Below are positions 8,800 to 17,161 of a stretch of 64,000 nt of DNA, piece by piece. Location of the stretch: contig NZ_FNHF01000001.1 in NCBI RefSeq assembly GCF_900103695.1, positions 620,001-684,000 on the forward strand. The letters run 5' to 3'. Both the position numbers and the translations under genes were made by a program. Each line of letters starts with the position of its first letter. Position 1 is the stretch's first letter. The notes below the pieces were generated by a model, which was not told where the DNA came from, made no database searches, and saw only the letters and a program-made list of their open reading frames with translations. The DNA comes from Sediminibacillus halophilus (GTDB lineage: Bacteria > Bacillota > Bacilli > Bacillales > Amphibacillaceae).

Positions 8800-8828
8800 G
8801 TATATTTACCTGCAACAGGTTCATGCTA
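8800..8828 (+). promoter_or_regulatory. Candidate sigma-G promoter of the spore cluster
   Basis: GTATA (8800-8804) and CATGCTA (8822-8828) are 17 nt apart and approximate the forespore sigma-G pattern GHATR-N17/18-CATWHTA, with one mismatch in the -10 box. A 10-bp hairpin (ACAGCAGGAA with TTCCTGCTGT, 8831-8862) lies in the leader just after it. The match and position before forespore-type genes make it plausible. Confidence 0.5.
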
Positions 8829-8895
8829 AGACAGCAGGAAATTTACTGCCAGTTCCTGCTGTGGCTTTTCATACTTACTAATACAGGTGATGCAA

Positions 8896-9369
8896 ATGAA
8901 ACGAATATGGAAAAAAGCTTCTCTGCCAGCTTTGCTAGTGTTTTTCCTTTCAGTGGCAGGCTGTACAGATAACGAGGACGGACGCAGTGCAAGCAGTGAA
9001 CCGGACTACGACTTAACGCAAGTCAGCAACAAAGCAGAAGTCAGCCAGGAAATAGCTAACCAAGCCAAAAGAAGCGTTTTGAAAAATGAAGAAGTTATTG
9101 GAGCACGCGGAGTCAACACTTCTGAACAAATTCTTGTCGCAATAGAAGTCCGACAGATGGATCGCTTTAACCTGAAAAAATTAGAAAAAAGAATCACTTC
9201 CGACTTGGAAAATAAGTTTAAGGAAAAAAAAGTGACTGTGTCTACCGATAAAAAAATTTACTTAGAGCTGGACGAGCTTGAAAGTCAATTGCAAACAGAG
9301 GATTTATCGAAGAAAAAGTTAGACCAGGAAACCAACAGGATTAAGAAATTGATTTCAGATCAAGCATAA
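8896..9369 (+). CDS. YhcN/YlaJ family sporulation lipoprotein
   Basis: 157 residues. A lipoprotein signal with Cys about 23 residues in (SVAGC) is followed by the YhcN/YlaJ-type domain: SVLKNEEVIGARGVNTSEQI and the later ITSDLENKFKEKKVTVSTDK. Proteins of this family are found in spore inner membranes. ATG 8896 is 5 nt after AGGTGAT and was preferred to GTG 8887 and ATG 8890. It is first in an apparent operon with spoVAC, spoVAD and spoVAEb (16 nt before spoVAC), the same partnership seen in accessory spoVA operons. Confidence 0.8.
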   Translation: MKRIWKKASLPALLVFFLSVAGCTDNEDGRSASSEPDYDLTQVSNKAEVSQEIANQAKRSVLKNEEVIGARGVNTSEQILVAIEVRQMDRFNLKKLEKRITSDLENKFKEKKVTVSTDKKIYLELDELESQLQTEDLSKKKLDQETNRIKKLISDQA

Positions 9370-9385
9370 AGAACGAGGGATGACA

Positions 9386-9850
9386 ATGACTTCCAACAAA
9401 CAAACGAACCAAGATTATCAACAATTCGCCAAGCAACGGGAAACAAAGCGGCCGGTATTTAAAAATTGTATTCGAGCGTTTCTTATCGGTGGCCTGATAT
9501 GTGCTTTTGGTCAATTGATATCTACTTTCTATATTCATTTTTTCCATTTCACCGAGCAAAATGTAGGCAATCCCACTGTGGCTACACTTATATTTATTAC
9601 CATGTTGCTAACAGGGTTCGGCGCCTATGATAAACTTGCACAATTTGCGGGAGCTGGCTCTGCTGTGCCGGTAACTGGATTCGGCAATGCAGTTATAGCG
9701 GCAGCAATTGAACATCGAACGGAAGGATTCGTCCTCGGTGTTGGCGGCAACATGTTTAAGCTAGCTGGTTCTGTCATTCTCTTTGGCGTGTTTTCTGCAT
9801 TTGTCATTGCATTGATAAAAACACTACTTATTCAGTGGGGGGTAATATGA
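9386..9850 (+). CDS. spoVAC: Stage V sporulation protein SpoVAC
   Basis: 154 residues. SpoVAC is an inner-membrane channel component for movement of dipicolinic acid into the developing spore and out during germination. About four membrane helices are visible, with the family blocks FLIGGLICAFGQ, GFGAYDKLAQFAGAGSAVPV and FGNAVIAAAIEHRTEG. ATG 9386 is preferred over ATG 9380 because GAGGGA at 9375 needs that spacing. The stop overlaps the spoVAD start (ATGA), so the two are translationally coupled. Confidence 0.93.
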   Translation: MTSNKQTNQDYQQFAKQRETKRPVFKNCIRAFLIGGLICAFGQLISTFYIHFFHFTEQNVGNPTVATLIFITMLLTGFGAYDKLAQFAGAGSAVPVTGFGNAVIAAAIEHRTEGFVLGVGGNMFKLAGSVILFGVFSAFVIALIKTLLIQWGVI

Positions 9851-10869
9851 TGCTAACTGGCCAACGAACTTGGACATTCGCCAATAAGCCGGTAATCATT
9901 TCGACAGGCACTGTTGGCGGACCCTTCGAGGCTGAAGGGAACATAGCAGAAGACTTTGACTTGCTCCATCCCGACCTGTATATGGAACAGGATTCTTTTG
10001 AAAAGGCACATAAAGTATTGCTCGAAAAAGCAGCTCAACAAGCAATTGACAAAGCAGGGATAACAAAAGATCAAATTCAATTTTTTCTCGCCGGCGATTT
10101 AATCAACCAAATTACCCCGACAAGCTTTTCGGCCAAAACATTGGGGACACCTTATTTGGGACTTTTTGGAGCATGTTCCACTTCGATGGCAGGACTTGCA
10201 CTTAGTGCGTTCTTAGTAAATGCCAGTGGCGCGAACTATGTATTAACCGGGGCTTCCAGTCACAATGCAGCCGTTGAAAAACAATTCCGATATCCCACCG
10301 AGTACGGCGGACAAAAACCTCCAACTGCCCAATGGACAGTGACAGGGGCAGGAACCGCCTTGCTAAGCAATTCTGGACAAGGACCTGTTGTCACTTCCGC
10401 TACTATCGGCAAAGTAATCGATATGGGCTTGAATGATCCATTTAATATGGGTGGAGCTATGGCGCCCGCTGCAGTGGATACCATTGAAGCACACCTTAAC
10501 GATTTAAACCTTGAGCCTTCCCACTATGACTTAATAATTACTGGTGATTTAGGGAATATTGGACGCCAAATCTCTTTGGATCTTTTTAAAAAGAATGGAA
10601 CGAATATTCACGATGAAAACTATGTAGATTGCGGCTTGACTATTTACAGCAAAGATCAGCATGTCAACGCAGGGGCAAGCGGGGCCGGATGTTCCGCTGT
10701 CGTTACTTACGGCCACTTCCTTAATCGCATGAACAGAGGGGAATTGAACCGTATATTGGTTGTCGCCACCGGAGCCTTATTGTCACCGCTTACTACCCAG
10801 CAGAAAGAGTCGATACCCTGTATTGCCCATGCTGTAGCAATCGAATCCGGAGGTGAAACAACGAAATGA
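9847..10869 (+). CDS. spoVAD: Stage V sporulation protein SpoVAD
   Basis: 340 residues. SpoVAD is a peripheral protein with a thiolase-like fold that binds dipicolinic acid for uptake by the SpoVA channel. Characteristic segments are [30 protein letters not shown] (the thiolase nucleophile region) and [13 protein letters not shown] near the C-terminus. ATG 9847 overlaps the spoVAC stop; an upstream GTG at 9835 would extend it by four residues. It is followed by spoVAEb with a 4-nt overlap. Confidence 0.94.
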   Translation: MMLTGQRTWTFANKPVIISTGTVGGPFEAEGNIAEDFDLLHPDLYMEQDSFEKAHKVLLEKAAQQAIDKAGITKDQIQFFLAGDLINQITPTSFSAKTLGTPYLGLFGACSTSMAGLALSAFLVNASGANYVLTGASSHNAAVEKQFRYPTEYGGQKPPTAQWTVTGAGTALLSNSGQGPVVTSATIGKVIDMGLNDPFNMGGAMAPAAVDTIEAHLNDLNLEPSHYDLIITGDLGNIGRQISLDLFKKNGTNIHDENYVDCGLTIYSKDQHVNAGASGAGCSAVVTYGHFLNRMNRGELNRILVVATGALLSPLTTQQKESIPCIAHAVAIESGGETTK

Positions 10870-11216
10870 TGTTTTTTTGGGCATTCGTAGTGGGGGGACT
10901 TATTTGCGTAATCGGACAGTTGATGTTCGACATTCTCAAGCTGACTCCCGGCCACACACTCAGTATTCTGGTAGTAGTTGGAGCTTTGCTTGACGGTTTT
11001 GGTCTTTACGAACCACTTATCGACTTTGCGGGTGCTGGTGCTACCGTTCCTATTACCAGTTTTGGCAACTCATTGGTTCATGGTGCCATGCAGGAAGCTG
11101 AACAGCATGGTTTAATCGGAGTTGTCACTGGTATGTTCGAAATGACAAGTTCGGGTATCACTGCAGCAATAATTTTTGGCATGATCGGCGCTATTTTATT
11201 TAAGCCAAAAGGGTGA
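10866..11216 (+). CDS. spoVAE: Stage V sporulation protein SpoVAEb
   Basis: 116 residues, four hydrophobic segments. The block [20 protein letters not shown] and [21 protein letters not shown] identify SpoVAE(b), a paralogue of SpoVAC and a partner in the dipicolinate channel. Its ATG overlaps the spoVAD stop (ATGA). It ends the cluster: no spoVAA, spoVAB, spoVAEa, spoVAF, DUF421 or DUF1657 gene is beside it, so this is a reduced C-D-Eb set, possibly an extra copy. Confidence 0.92.
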   Translation: MMFFWAFVVGGLICVIGQLMFDILKLTPGHTLSILVVVGALLDGFGLYEPLIDFAGAGATVPITSFGNSLVHGAMQEAEQHGLIGVVTGMFEMTSSGITAAIIFGMIGAILFKPKG

Positions 11217-11247
11217 TTCAGCAAAAATGATGGTTGGTAAAATAGAA

Positions 11248-11290
11248 AGATCCCATTCCTAAAAAGATAACCTTTTAAGGAACGGGATCT
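11248..11290. terminator. Terminator between convergent genes
   Basis: AGATCCCATTCCT pairs with AGGAACGGGATCT (one G-T type mismatch) and CGTTTT follows on the plus strand. It can end both the spoVA cluster and the oxidoreductase gene. Confidence 0.75.
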
Positions 11291-11313
11291 CGTTTTGTAC
11301 AATAAACTCGTAA

Positions 11314-12294
11314 TCAGTTTATCCGGATCGCCACCTTGCCAAACTGCTTTGCCTCCTGCAAATAATCAAACGCTGCTTTTGCTTCTTTTAAATCGAAGGT
11401 TGCTCCTACTACTGGACGGATCTTATGTTCCTCCATGAAGCGAAGCATATCACGCAATTCTTCTCTGCTCCCCATTGTGGAGCCAAGCAATTGATATTGT
11501 CCATAAAAAAATTTTCGGATATTTATCGTAATATCGTCTTCGGTTGTTGCTCCAAAACTGACTAGTCTGCCGCCTTTTTTTAAAACATCCAGTGACCGGT
11601 TGAAAGTAGCCCGTCCGACACTGTCAATCACGAGGTCGATTTTTTCTTCTGCTAAAGCTTCCTGCCAATCGCCGTTAGTATCGATTGCCCTGTCAGCACC
11701 TAAATCGCGTGCTTTTTCCCGCTTTTTTTCACTTCTGGAAGAAACAATAACACGGACGCCCTTAGCTTTCGCAAATTGGATCAAAAAAGTTGCAACCCCA
11801 CTGCCTGCCCCGGGAATGAATAAGGTTTGCCCTGATTGGATGCTTCCTTTAGTAAACAAGGCCCGGTAACCTGTCAAACCAGACAAAGCGAGTACTCCTG
11901 CTTCCTCCCATGTCAAAAAAGGCGGCTTTTTTTCAACATGCTCAGCTGCTATCACGATATATTCAGCAAACGTGCCATTATCCGGCATTCCCAGGATTTC
12001 AAAACCTGACGGTGGTGCATCACTGTTATGGTACCAACCCAAGCCCGGATTGAGAATCACTTCGTCCCCTTCCTTTATTCGGGTAACACCTTCTCCGGTT
12101 TCGACAACCGTCCCTGCGCCATCTGATCCCAACACTAATGGTTCAGGCTGGCTGCCTCTTCGTTTTGGTATATTTAGGTCCCGATGATTCAGACCAGCCG
12201 TTTTCAGCTTGATTTTGACCATTCCTTTGCCAGCCACAGGTTCCTTTATTTCTTCATAAGCAAGTGTATCACCTTGATGGACAAAAGCTTTCAT
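11314..12294 (-). CDS. Zinc-independent medium-chain dehydrogenase/quinone reductase
   Basis: 326 residues of the medium-chain dehydrogenase superfamily. The N-terminal GroES-like domain has GLNHRDLNIP where zinc enzymes have a cysteine ligand, so catalytic zinc is absent. The NADPH-binding domain starts at GAGSGVATFLIQFAKAKGVR (about residues 158-177) and the protein ends FGKVAIRIN, typical of quinone oxidoreductase-like members such as YogA. It probably reduces enones or quinones; the substrate is unknown. AAAGGATG precedes the ATG. It is monocistronic. Confidence 0.85.
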   Translation of the reverse strand: MKAFVHQGDTLAYEEIKEPVAGKGMVKIKLKTAGLNHRDLNIPKRRGSQPEPLVLGSDGAGTVVETGEGVTRIKEGDEVILNPGLGWYHNSDAPPSGFEILGMPDNGTFAEYIVIAAEHVEKKPPFLTWEEAGVLALSGLTGYRALFTKGSIQSGQTLFIPGAGSGVATFLIQFAKAKGVRVIVSSRSEKKREKARDLGADRAIDTNGDWQEALAEEKIDLVIDSVGRATFNRSLDVLKKGGRLVSFGATTEDDITINIRKFFYGQYQLLGSTMGSREELRDMLRFMEEHKIRPVVGATFDLKEAKAAFDYLQEAKQFGKVAIRIN

Positions 12295-12385
12295 CCAATC
12301 ATCCTTTCTTAATAAAATTATGTAGAGTTTTTTTTATGGTACCATACGTCTTCCCCCAACTCGAAACATTTCGTTCACTGGTAAA

Positions 12386-12428
12386 CAGAGGGACAGTCCC
12401 TCCCCTTTACCGGGACTGCCCCTCTGTT
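12386..12428. repeat. REP-like palindrome with GGGACAGTCCC core
   Basis: GAGGGAC-A-GTCCCTC (12388-12402) is itself a palindrome, and the larger hairpin pairs ACAGAGGG-CAGTCCC with GGGACTG-CCCTCTGT around a loop. The same GGGACAGTCCC core recurs at 20512-20600. It sits 9 bp after the permease stop and may serve as its terminator although it lacks a T tract. Confidence 0.6.
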
Positions 12429-12436
12429 AGTTGGTG

Positions 12437-13864
12437 TCAGAATATAAATAGTGCCAGTACGGTTGATATAAATAATCCGCTCATTACAGGCAGAAAGTTT
12501 TTTCGTACCAGTTCCATGACCGGTACACCGCAAAATCCTGCAATGGCAACCAATGAAGACCAGGCGATAATTGTTCCTCCCCCAGTCCAAATCGATCCCA
12601 TTTGACCGATGGCTGCAAGTACGGACGGATCAATTGTTCCGTCCGCAAGAGCACCAGACAATGCTCCCGTCAACGGCAAGCCAGAAAATCCAGAGCCATC
12701 AAGTCCTGTAACCATCCCAATAATCAAAATGCTAAACGCTGCCAATACTGAGCTCTCTGGAAGATATGCTTGTAAAGACTGCACTAAATCAAACAGCAGC
12801 CCAGGGGTCTTGTCTGCCTCGACGGAAAGAATGGAACCGGCAAAGTCAGCGCTTCCGAGAAAGAAAAATCCAGCAATCGGAATCACAGGGCCCATCGCTT
12901 TAAAAGCAAAGACAAACCCATTGGTAATATGTTCGCTGATATAATCCAATGCTCGATGCTTGCCAAATGCCACGGTCGATAATAAAAGCAATACCACTGC
13001 GACACCACCGATAAAGGCAGCACCGTCCCCTCCCTCGAATCCTCCCATTCTTCCGGATGTAAGCTTTGTTGATACCATGTATATCATGACGCCCAACATA
13101 GATAATGGGACAACTACAGCAAAAAATTTACCCCAAAGCGGGACATTCTGCTTATCATTTAACGGTTGATCTTGATTGTCTATCCCCCGCATCTTGCTTA
13201 ATTCATCGTCATTTCTGGGATCATTTTGCGAACGAATATGCCGGCGGTTGAAAAAGTAAGCAACGGAAATAGCGATTACACCAGTTATTACTGATAATAC
13301 AAGTCCTTTCTCCAATACGGCTGCCGTTTCCACTCCGGCAGATGCTGCAGATAGGCCGGGCGCCACTTGAATGACATAATCAGATGACAAAGCCATGCCT
13401 TGCCCGGCTAGAGCTACAGCAACCGCTGCCACAGCTGCAGGCAGCCCCGCCCGTATGGCGGCTGGAACGAGAAGAGCGCAAATAAGCGGTACAGCTGGGG
13501 TGGGCCAAAAGAACAGAGAAATAACATAAGTAACACCAACTAATACAAAAAAAGCTAAATGCCCATTGACCATAACCCTTTGGATCGGCTGAATCATTCG
13601 TCTATCTGCATCCAAGTCCTTTAAGGAATGAAGCAGCGCAACCATAAACGTGATAATCAAAAAGATGTTAAACAGTTCTTTAGCAGCTACAAGATTGGCG
13701 TTAAAAATGGCTGTAAATCCACCGATGACGCTGCCTTTGAAAACCCAGGCGACCAGAAAGGTACCCAGAAGCGTTGGCAATACCACGCCTTTACGAAAAA
13801 TCATGGTTAGGATAATGAGAAACGTAAAAAAACCATATAACCAATGGGAAATAGTCAATTCCAT
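12437..13864 (-). CDS. Large ion/organic-anion transporter-like permease
   Basis: 475 residues with about twelve hydrophobic helices. It resembles the IT superfamily permeases (GntP, DcuC and citrate-type), for example AAVAAVAVALAGQGMALSSDYV and the C-terminal GQMGSIWTGGGTIIAWSSLVAIAGF. I cannot name the substrate. It lies 183 nt downstream of the DUF1028 gene on the same strand, with a terminator in between, so the two are neighbours but perhaps separate units. GGGGGCTCCTTGC precedes the ATG. A functional link to the DUF1028 hydrolase is possible but unproven. Confidence 0.75.
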   Translation of the reverse strand: MELTISHWLYGFFTFLIILTMIFRKGVVLPTLLGTFLVAWVFKGSVIGGFTAIFNANLVAAKELFNIFLIITFMVALLHSLKDLDADRRMIQPIQRVMVNGHLAFFVLVGVTYVISLFFWPTPAVPLICALLVPAAIRAGLPAAVAAVAVALAGQGMALSSDYVIQVAPGLSAASAGVETAAVLEKGLVLSVITGVIAISVAYFFNRRHIRSQNDPRNDDELSKMRGIDNQDQPLNDKQNVPLWGKFFAVVVPLSMLGVMIYMVSTKLTSGRMGGFEGGDGAAFIGGVAVVLLLLSTVAFGKHRALDYISEHITNGFVFAFKAMGPVIPIAGFFFLGSADFAGSILSVEADKTPGLLFDLVQSLQAYLPESSVLAAFSILIIGMVTGLDGSGFSGLPLTGALSGALADGTIDPSVLAAIGQMGSIWTGGGTIIAWSSLVAIAGFCGVPVMELVRKNFLPVMSGLFISTVLALFIF

Positions 13865-14004
13865 AGCAAGGAGCCCCCTTCGATTGGTACTGCTTATGTG
13901 TGCTATAGCCTATGCAATCGAAGATCTTGGAGTTCCGGAGCACCCATGATGGAGTTCCCAGACTTTTTCCCTGGGAATCATACTTGATTTACAGAGCTAT
14001 CCTT

Positions 14005-14037
14005 AAAAAAAACGCCTTGGCCTCTATCGCCAAGACG
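14005..14037 (-). terminator. Rho-independent terminator
   Basis: On the minus strand CGTCTTGGC pairs with GCCAAGGCG across a 7-nt loop and eight T follow. It ends the DUF1028 gene 11 bp after its stop. Confidence 0.88.
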
Positions 14038-14047
14038 GGTAACGTTA

Positions 14048-14905
14048 CTACTTATTTAAAAAATCCAATACCTCTTTATCAATTTTACCCGGCTCTAATT
14101 CCCTTTCCTCAAAATTTTCGGTATGCAGGTATTCCGTCAGTCTCTTCTGAAGCTCTTCCTCAGATACATCCATACTTCTAAGGTATCCTTTGTTCACCAA
14201 ACCAGAAATTACCTTCTGCTTTGTTGTTCCCTCAATAAGAAGTACGTTTTCCTGTTTCGTCTCACCGAAATAAAGCTGCTGCAGCTGGTAAAGACGGGTA
14301 ATTTCTTGGATAGGTTCTGGATGGTCATCAACCAATAAATCAACAAGCCTGTCATTGAACCCGCCATATCCTCCCTTATCTTTCACAATATACAGAGCCG
14401 CCGACTGCTTTCCTCTACTGTCCCCACCAGCTTCTTGGGCAGCTTGCAGACATGACAGCAACCGTTCAGCCAACGTTCCTTGTGATTGTTCAAAGGTTTT
14501 TGCCATTTGGGAAACAGTGGCTTCATTTACGAGGATATTTCCCTGGGCTGCAAAATTTTTCCCATGGATGCCACCTGCCCAATCATAGCATTGTTCTCCA
14601 GTATAAGACGCGCTGTTTCCCTTGGCATCCACAATACCAACTTGCCGTTCTTCCCTCTGTGGATCATCTTTTGTCAAAAGATCCACAACTTCTTCTGGTG
14701 TGTACCCTTTTTCAAGAAGTTCAAGACCCCGCGGACCGTATGAAGGATTGGCAAAAGCCTGGGTCGCTACTGCCCCTACACCGGCCTTTGCCCATGGCAC
14801 GACAGATCCTACCGCAATGAACTTTGATTGAACAGCTATCCCGTGTTCTCCAGTTTCCGGATCCACTCCGACAATGGAAAAGGTTGCTACGATATTTTTC
14901 TTCAT
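14048..14905 (-). CDS. DUF1028 family putative Ntn-hydrolase
   Basis: 285 residues. The start MKKNIVATFSIVGVDPETGE, then GVAVQSKF-like sequence (GIAVQSKFIAVGSVVPWA) and TQAFANPSYGPRGLELL are diagnostic of DUF1028 proteins, thought to be N-terminal-nucleophile-like hydrolases; family members often lie near peptidases or transporters. The substrate is unknown. The C-terminal half has a helical extension ending KIDKEVLDFLNK. AAGGGGGAATAC gives the ribosome binding site. Its neighbour downstream is a permease of unknown substrate. Confidence 0.85.
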   Translation of the reverse strand: MKKNIVATFSIVGVDPETGEHGIAVQSKFIAVGSVVPWAKAGVGAVATQAFANPSYGPRGLELLEKGYTPEEVVDLLTKDDPQREERQVGIVDAKGNSASYTGEQCYDWAGGIHGKNFAAQGNILVNEATVSQMAKTFEQSQGTLAERLLSCLQAAQEAGGDSRGKQSAALYIVKDKGGYGGFNDRLVDLLVDDHPEPIQEITRLYQLQQLYFGETKQENVLLIEGTTKQKVISGLVNKGYLRSMDVSEEELQKRLTEYLHTENFEERELEPGKIDKEVLDFLNK

Positions 14906-15026
14906 GTGTATTCCCCCTTAATGATCTGCATTCATTTTAGAACAAAATTACTGACAACAGCAATGTATTTACCTGAAAATTAGTCCTTTTCTGACATTAT
15001 TGAAAGTTGAAGATCCATGTCAAAGC

Positions 15027-15051
15027 GTTTCATTCTTTGCAGGAAGGGTAT
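15027..15051 (+). promoter_or_regulatory. Sigma-B promoter of the stress protein gene
   Basis: GTTTCA (15027-15032) and GGGTAT (15046-15051) are 13 nt apart, a close match to sigma-B promoters. It lies 40 bp before the ATG of a family commonly controlled by sigma-B, which strengthens the call. Confidence 0.75.
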
Positions 15052-15090
15052 TTTTATTTACGAAACGAAAAATAAAAAGGAGGACGTTAT

Positions 15091-15450
15091 ATGTCACCAT
15101 TTATTCGAAAATATACAAACGACGAACATTTACAGCAAGATGTAAACAAGTTAAGTCAAAAGGGCATTGATAAGGATAATGTATATGTTCTTGCCCATGA
15201 CAGCGATCGGACTAAGCGTGTTGCAGGTAATGCAGATGCCAACACCATCGGATTAAACGAGATGAACTTAAAAAGTGCCGTTGGTAATCTGTTCAATAAA
15301 AAAGGGGACGAGCTTCGTACAAAGCTGAAAGAAGTAGGCTTATCTGATGTAGAAGCTAACAATTATGAGGAAGAATTAGACGAAGGGAAAATTTTACTAG
15401 TCGTTACCAATACAGATAACGTAGAACAAATTTTGACCGATACCCTTTAG
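15091..15450 (+). CDS. General stress protein 17M-like (YflT domain)
   Basis: 119 residues, soluble, hydrophilic. The N-terminus (RKYTNDEHLQQDVNKLSQKG followed by DNVYVLAHD) and the end (EELDEGKILLVVTN) fit the heat-induced stress protein YflT/GSP17M family, whose members are sigma-B-dependent; the molecular role is not established. AAAAAGGAGGA 6 nt before the ATG fixes the start, and the sigma-B promoter at 15027-15051 fits the family. A hairpin follows the stop. Confidence 0.88.
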   Translation: MSPFIRKYTNDEHLQQDVNKLSQKGIDKDNVYVLAHDSDRTKRVAGNADANTIGLNEMNLKSAVGNLFNKKGDELRTKLKEVGLSDVEANNYEEELDEGKILLVVTNTDNVEQILTDTL

Positions 15451-15459
15451 AGAGAAAAT

Positions 15460-15504
15460 GGGGCTGTCACAAAAGAGAGGTTTTTGCGGACATGCCCCTT
15501 TTGC
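15460..15504 (+). terminator. Probable terminator
   Basis: GGGGCTGTC (about 15461-15469) can pair with GACATGCCCC (15489-15498) and TTTTGC follows. Stem is imperfect, loop about 20 nt. Confidence 0.5.
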
Positions 15505-15594
15505 TAAATAGGTATATTCTTTACAAGGAAAGGTTACACACCTGTTGATATTGTGTTCAGAATATCTACCACAATAGAGATACTGTAGCATTAC

Positions 15595-15741
15595 TTATCG
15601 GTTCATTGATTCTTCCAATTTGACCTTTTCATTACAATCCATGCAAAATAGCTTCCCCTTATGGTGGACACCGTCAAAAAAACCATCTCTACAATAAACT
15701 GCTTTATTACAACGAACACAGTTGCCGATTAGTTCCTTCAT
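15595..15741 (-). CDS. 48-residue zinc-ribbon-like small protein
   Basis: A short gene easily missed: 48 codons from the ATG at 15741, with GGGGGAGGTCTC as a very strong ribosome binding site. The protein contains CVRC (Cys8, Cys11), Cys17 and CMDC (Cys33, Cys36), two CxxC knuckles spaced as in small zinc ribbons, around CRDGFFDGVHHKGKLFC. It is therefore a probable zinc-binding protein; function unknown. It stands between the GSP17M-like gene and thiT, and nothing suggests co-transcription with either. Confidence 0.7.
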   Translation of the reverse strand: MKELIGNCVRCNKAVYCRDGFFDGVHHKGKLFCMDCNEKVKLEESMNR

Positions 15742-15787
15742 GAGACCTCCCCCTCATTTTCTTCCTTATAGTTTAGTTTCGATCTTA

Positions 15788-16363
15788 TCATGGTCTCGCT
15801 TCTGCCAACCGTGGCTGTTTATAGAACAAAATAGAAATGACTATCGAACTCAATATAAAAGCCGGAAGCATGTAAGAACCATTATAAATCGCTGAATAGA
15901 GCCAAACCGGCTGTCCTTCGGGTGCATTCTCCGAAAAGAAAAATACCCCGGCCAACAAATGACCCAAAAAACGCAAGGTACATCCTACAAGAACACCAAG
16001 TGCAATATACACAAAAAATACTGAATGTTTACCGTCTTTCAATGCTGTCTGCACTTTTGTTGATACAATTCCAGCAGTACCGAGAGCAGTAAAGGCCAGA
16101 CCGTATTCTATCAATCCTTGTAAAGGTGTAAGAATATAAGCTGTGCCGGTCACAACTTGAAACGCCCCGAACAACAGACCGCTTAACAGCCCCCCTTTCA
16201 TCCCCCACCGGAAAGCAACAAGAAACACTGGTATCATAGCTAAGGATACAGATCCGCCTTGCGGCCAAATTTTAAACGACAGGAAAGGAATAATATCAAG
16301 AACGAGTGCCATAGCAGACATAATAGCTACCTCGACCAAAAACAATGTTTGCCTTGATTCCAT
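15788..16363 (-). CDS. thiT: Energy-coupled thiamine transporter S component ThiT
   Basis: 191 residues, six hydrophobic segments. ThiT captures thiamine in the membrane and works with the shared ECF ATPase module. The signature KIWPQGGSVSLAMIPVFL, GLLFGAFQVVTGTAYILTP and the thiamine-site tail GQPVWLYSAIYNGSYMLP are all present. The ATG at 16363 follows GGAGGGACTGTAAG; the frame upstream to 16447 lacks a start signal. A TPP riboswitch precedes it, which independently confirms the thiamine role. No ECF A/T genes are nearby. Confidence 0.95.
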   Translation of the reverse strand: MESRQTLFLVEVAIMSAMALVLDIIPFLSFKIWPQGGSVSLAMIPVFLVAFRWGMKGGLLSGLLFGAFQVVTGTAYILTPLQGLIEYGLAFTALGTAGIVSTKVQTALKDGKHSVFFVYIALGVLVGCTLRFLGHLLAGVFFFSENAPEGQPVWLYSAIYNGSYMLPAFILSSIVISILFYKQPRLAEARP

Positions 16364-16400
16364 CTTACAGTCCCTCCATCCGTTTATAATCAATAATAAA

Positions 16401-16553
16401 TAAGCAATGCAAAAGGGGAAGCTTCCTGATGGAATTACCCGTTGCATTGCTTACAGCGCCATCAAAAAAGCCGCCATCCCTGCGCTAGTGTTAACTAACA
16501 GGTTCAAAGGGTCTGAACGTCTGTGTCCACTCTCAGCCTGTTGGCTCCCCCTG
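16401..16553 (-). promoter_or_regulatory. TPP riboswitch with expression platform
   Basis: On the minus strand the aptamer (about 16553-16475) shows the conserved elements AGGGGGAGCC, GGCTGAGAG, GACCCTTTGAACCTG and the closing GCGCAGGGAT. Downstream a 12-bp perfect inverted repeat (TAAGCAATGCAA at 16453-16442 with TTGCATTGCTTA at 16412-16401) followed by T-rich sequence is a likely terminator. It controls thiT: thiamine pyrophosphate should switch it off. Confidence 0.93.
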
Positions 16554-16660
16554 AAGGCTTTCGTATCATCTTTTTTGTTAGTCACAGTATAACGAAAACT
16601 GCTAGATATCACAAAACGTACGATATTGCTCTCCTCACCGCAATGTGCGAAACTTTTCTG

Positions 16661-17074
16661 TCAGACCGGAATGACAGTCACTGGGACAGTCGACTTTTGC
16701 AAAACTTTATAAGTCACGCTTCCAAGCTTTTTATTTGGCTTTCGCGGAGCTAAAAAAATCCCTTTTACCGCTATCCCTCTTGCCTCTTCACATATTTCCT
16801 CAGCAGGTATTCCCCAACGTGTTTTGCAGACAACCTCTACCCGCCCTTTTGTTCTTGCTTCTGCCTGATACAGTATTCTGTCTGAGGTTTCCTTTTTATA
16901 ACTTTCCAGCGTCTTTTTCCCGACCTTTGTTTGCGCATACTGTGTATGGATTCTCGGCTGGACGTTCAACAATTGGATTGCATAACCACTTACGAGCGCT
17001 GCCTCGACCGCATGATCAACTGCCGTTAAACATTGTTCACTTCCATCCACTGGAACCAAAAAAATATTCTGCAT
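16661..17074 (-). CDS. Universal stress protein UspA family
   Basis: 137 residues. It begins MQNIFLVPVDGSEQCLTAVD, the usual UspA start with the nucleotide-binding Asp, and ends KVLQKSTVPVTVIPV, the usual final strand. The ATP-binding pattern G-x2-G-x9-G(S/T) is only partly kept (APRKPNKKLGSV), so nucleotide binding is uncertain. AGAGGTG lies before the ATG. It follows the Na+/H+ antiporter gene by 87 nt on the same strand, a common pairing that suggests a regulatory partner for ion transport, though this is inference. Confidence 0.85.
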   Translation of the reverse strand: MQNIFLVPVDGSEQCLTAVDHAVEAALVSGYAIQLLNVQPRIHTQYAQTKVGKKTLESYKKETSDRILYQAEARTKGRVEVVCKTRWGIPAEEICEEARGIAVKGIFLAPRKPNKKLGSVTYKVLQKSTVPVTVIPV

Positions 17075-17161
17075 GGGCGTTCACCTCTATTGCAGTCTAT
17101 TCAATTAGTAAGAAAAAGGGCACCATCTGTCGGTAAAAAATCAGGTTCCTTGTTCACAGGT

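Noticed and set aside
12960-13949. Long plus-strand ORFs inside the permease gene
   Set aside because: They are antisense shadows of a clear membrane protein gene.
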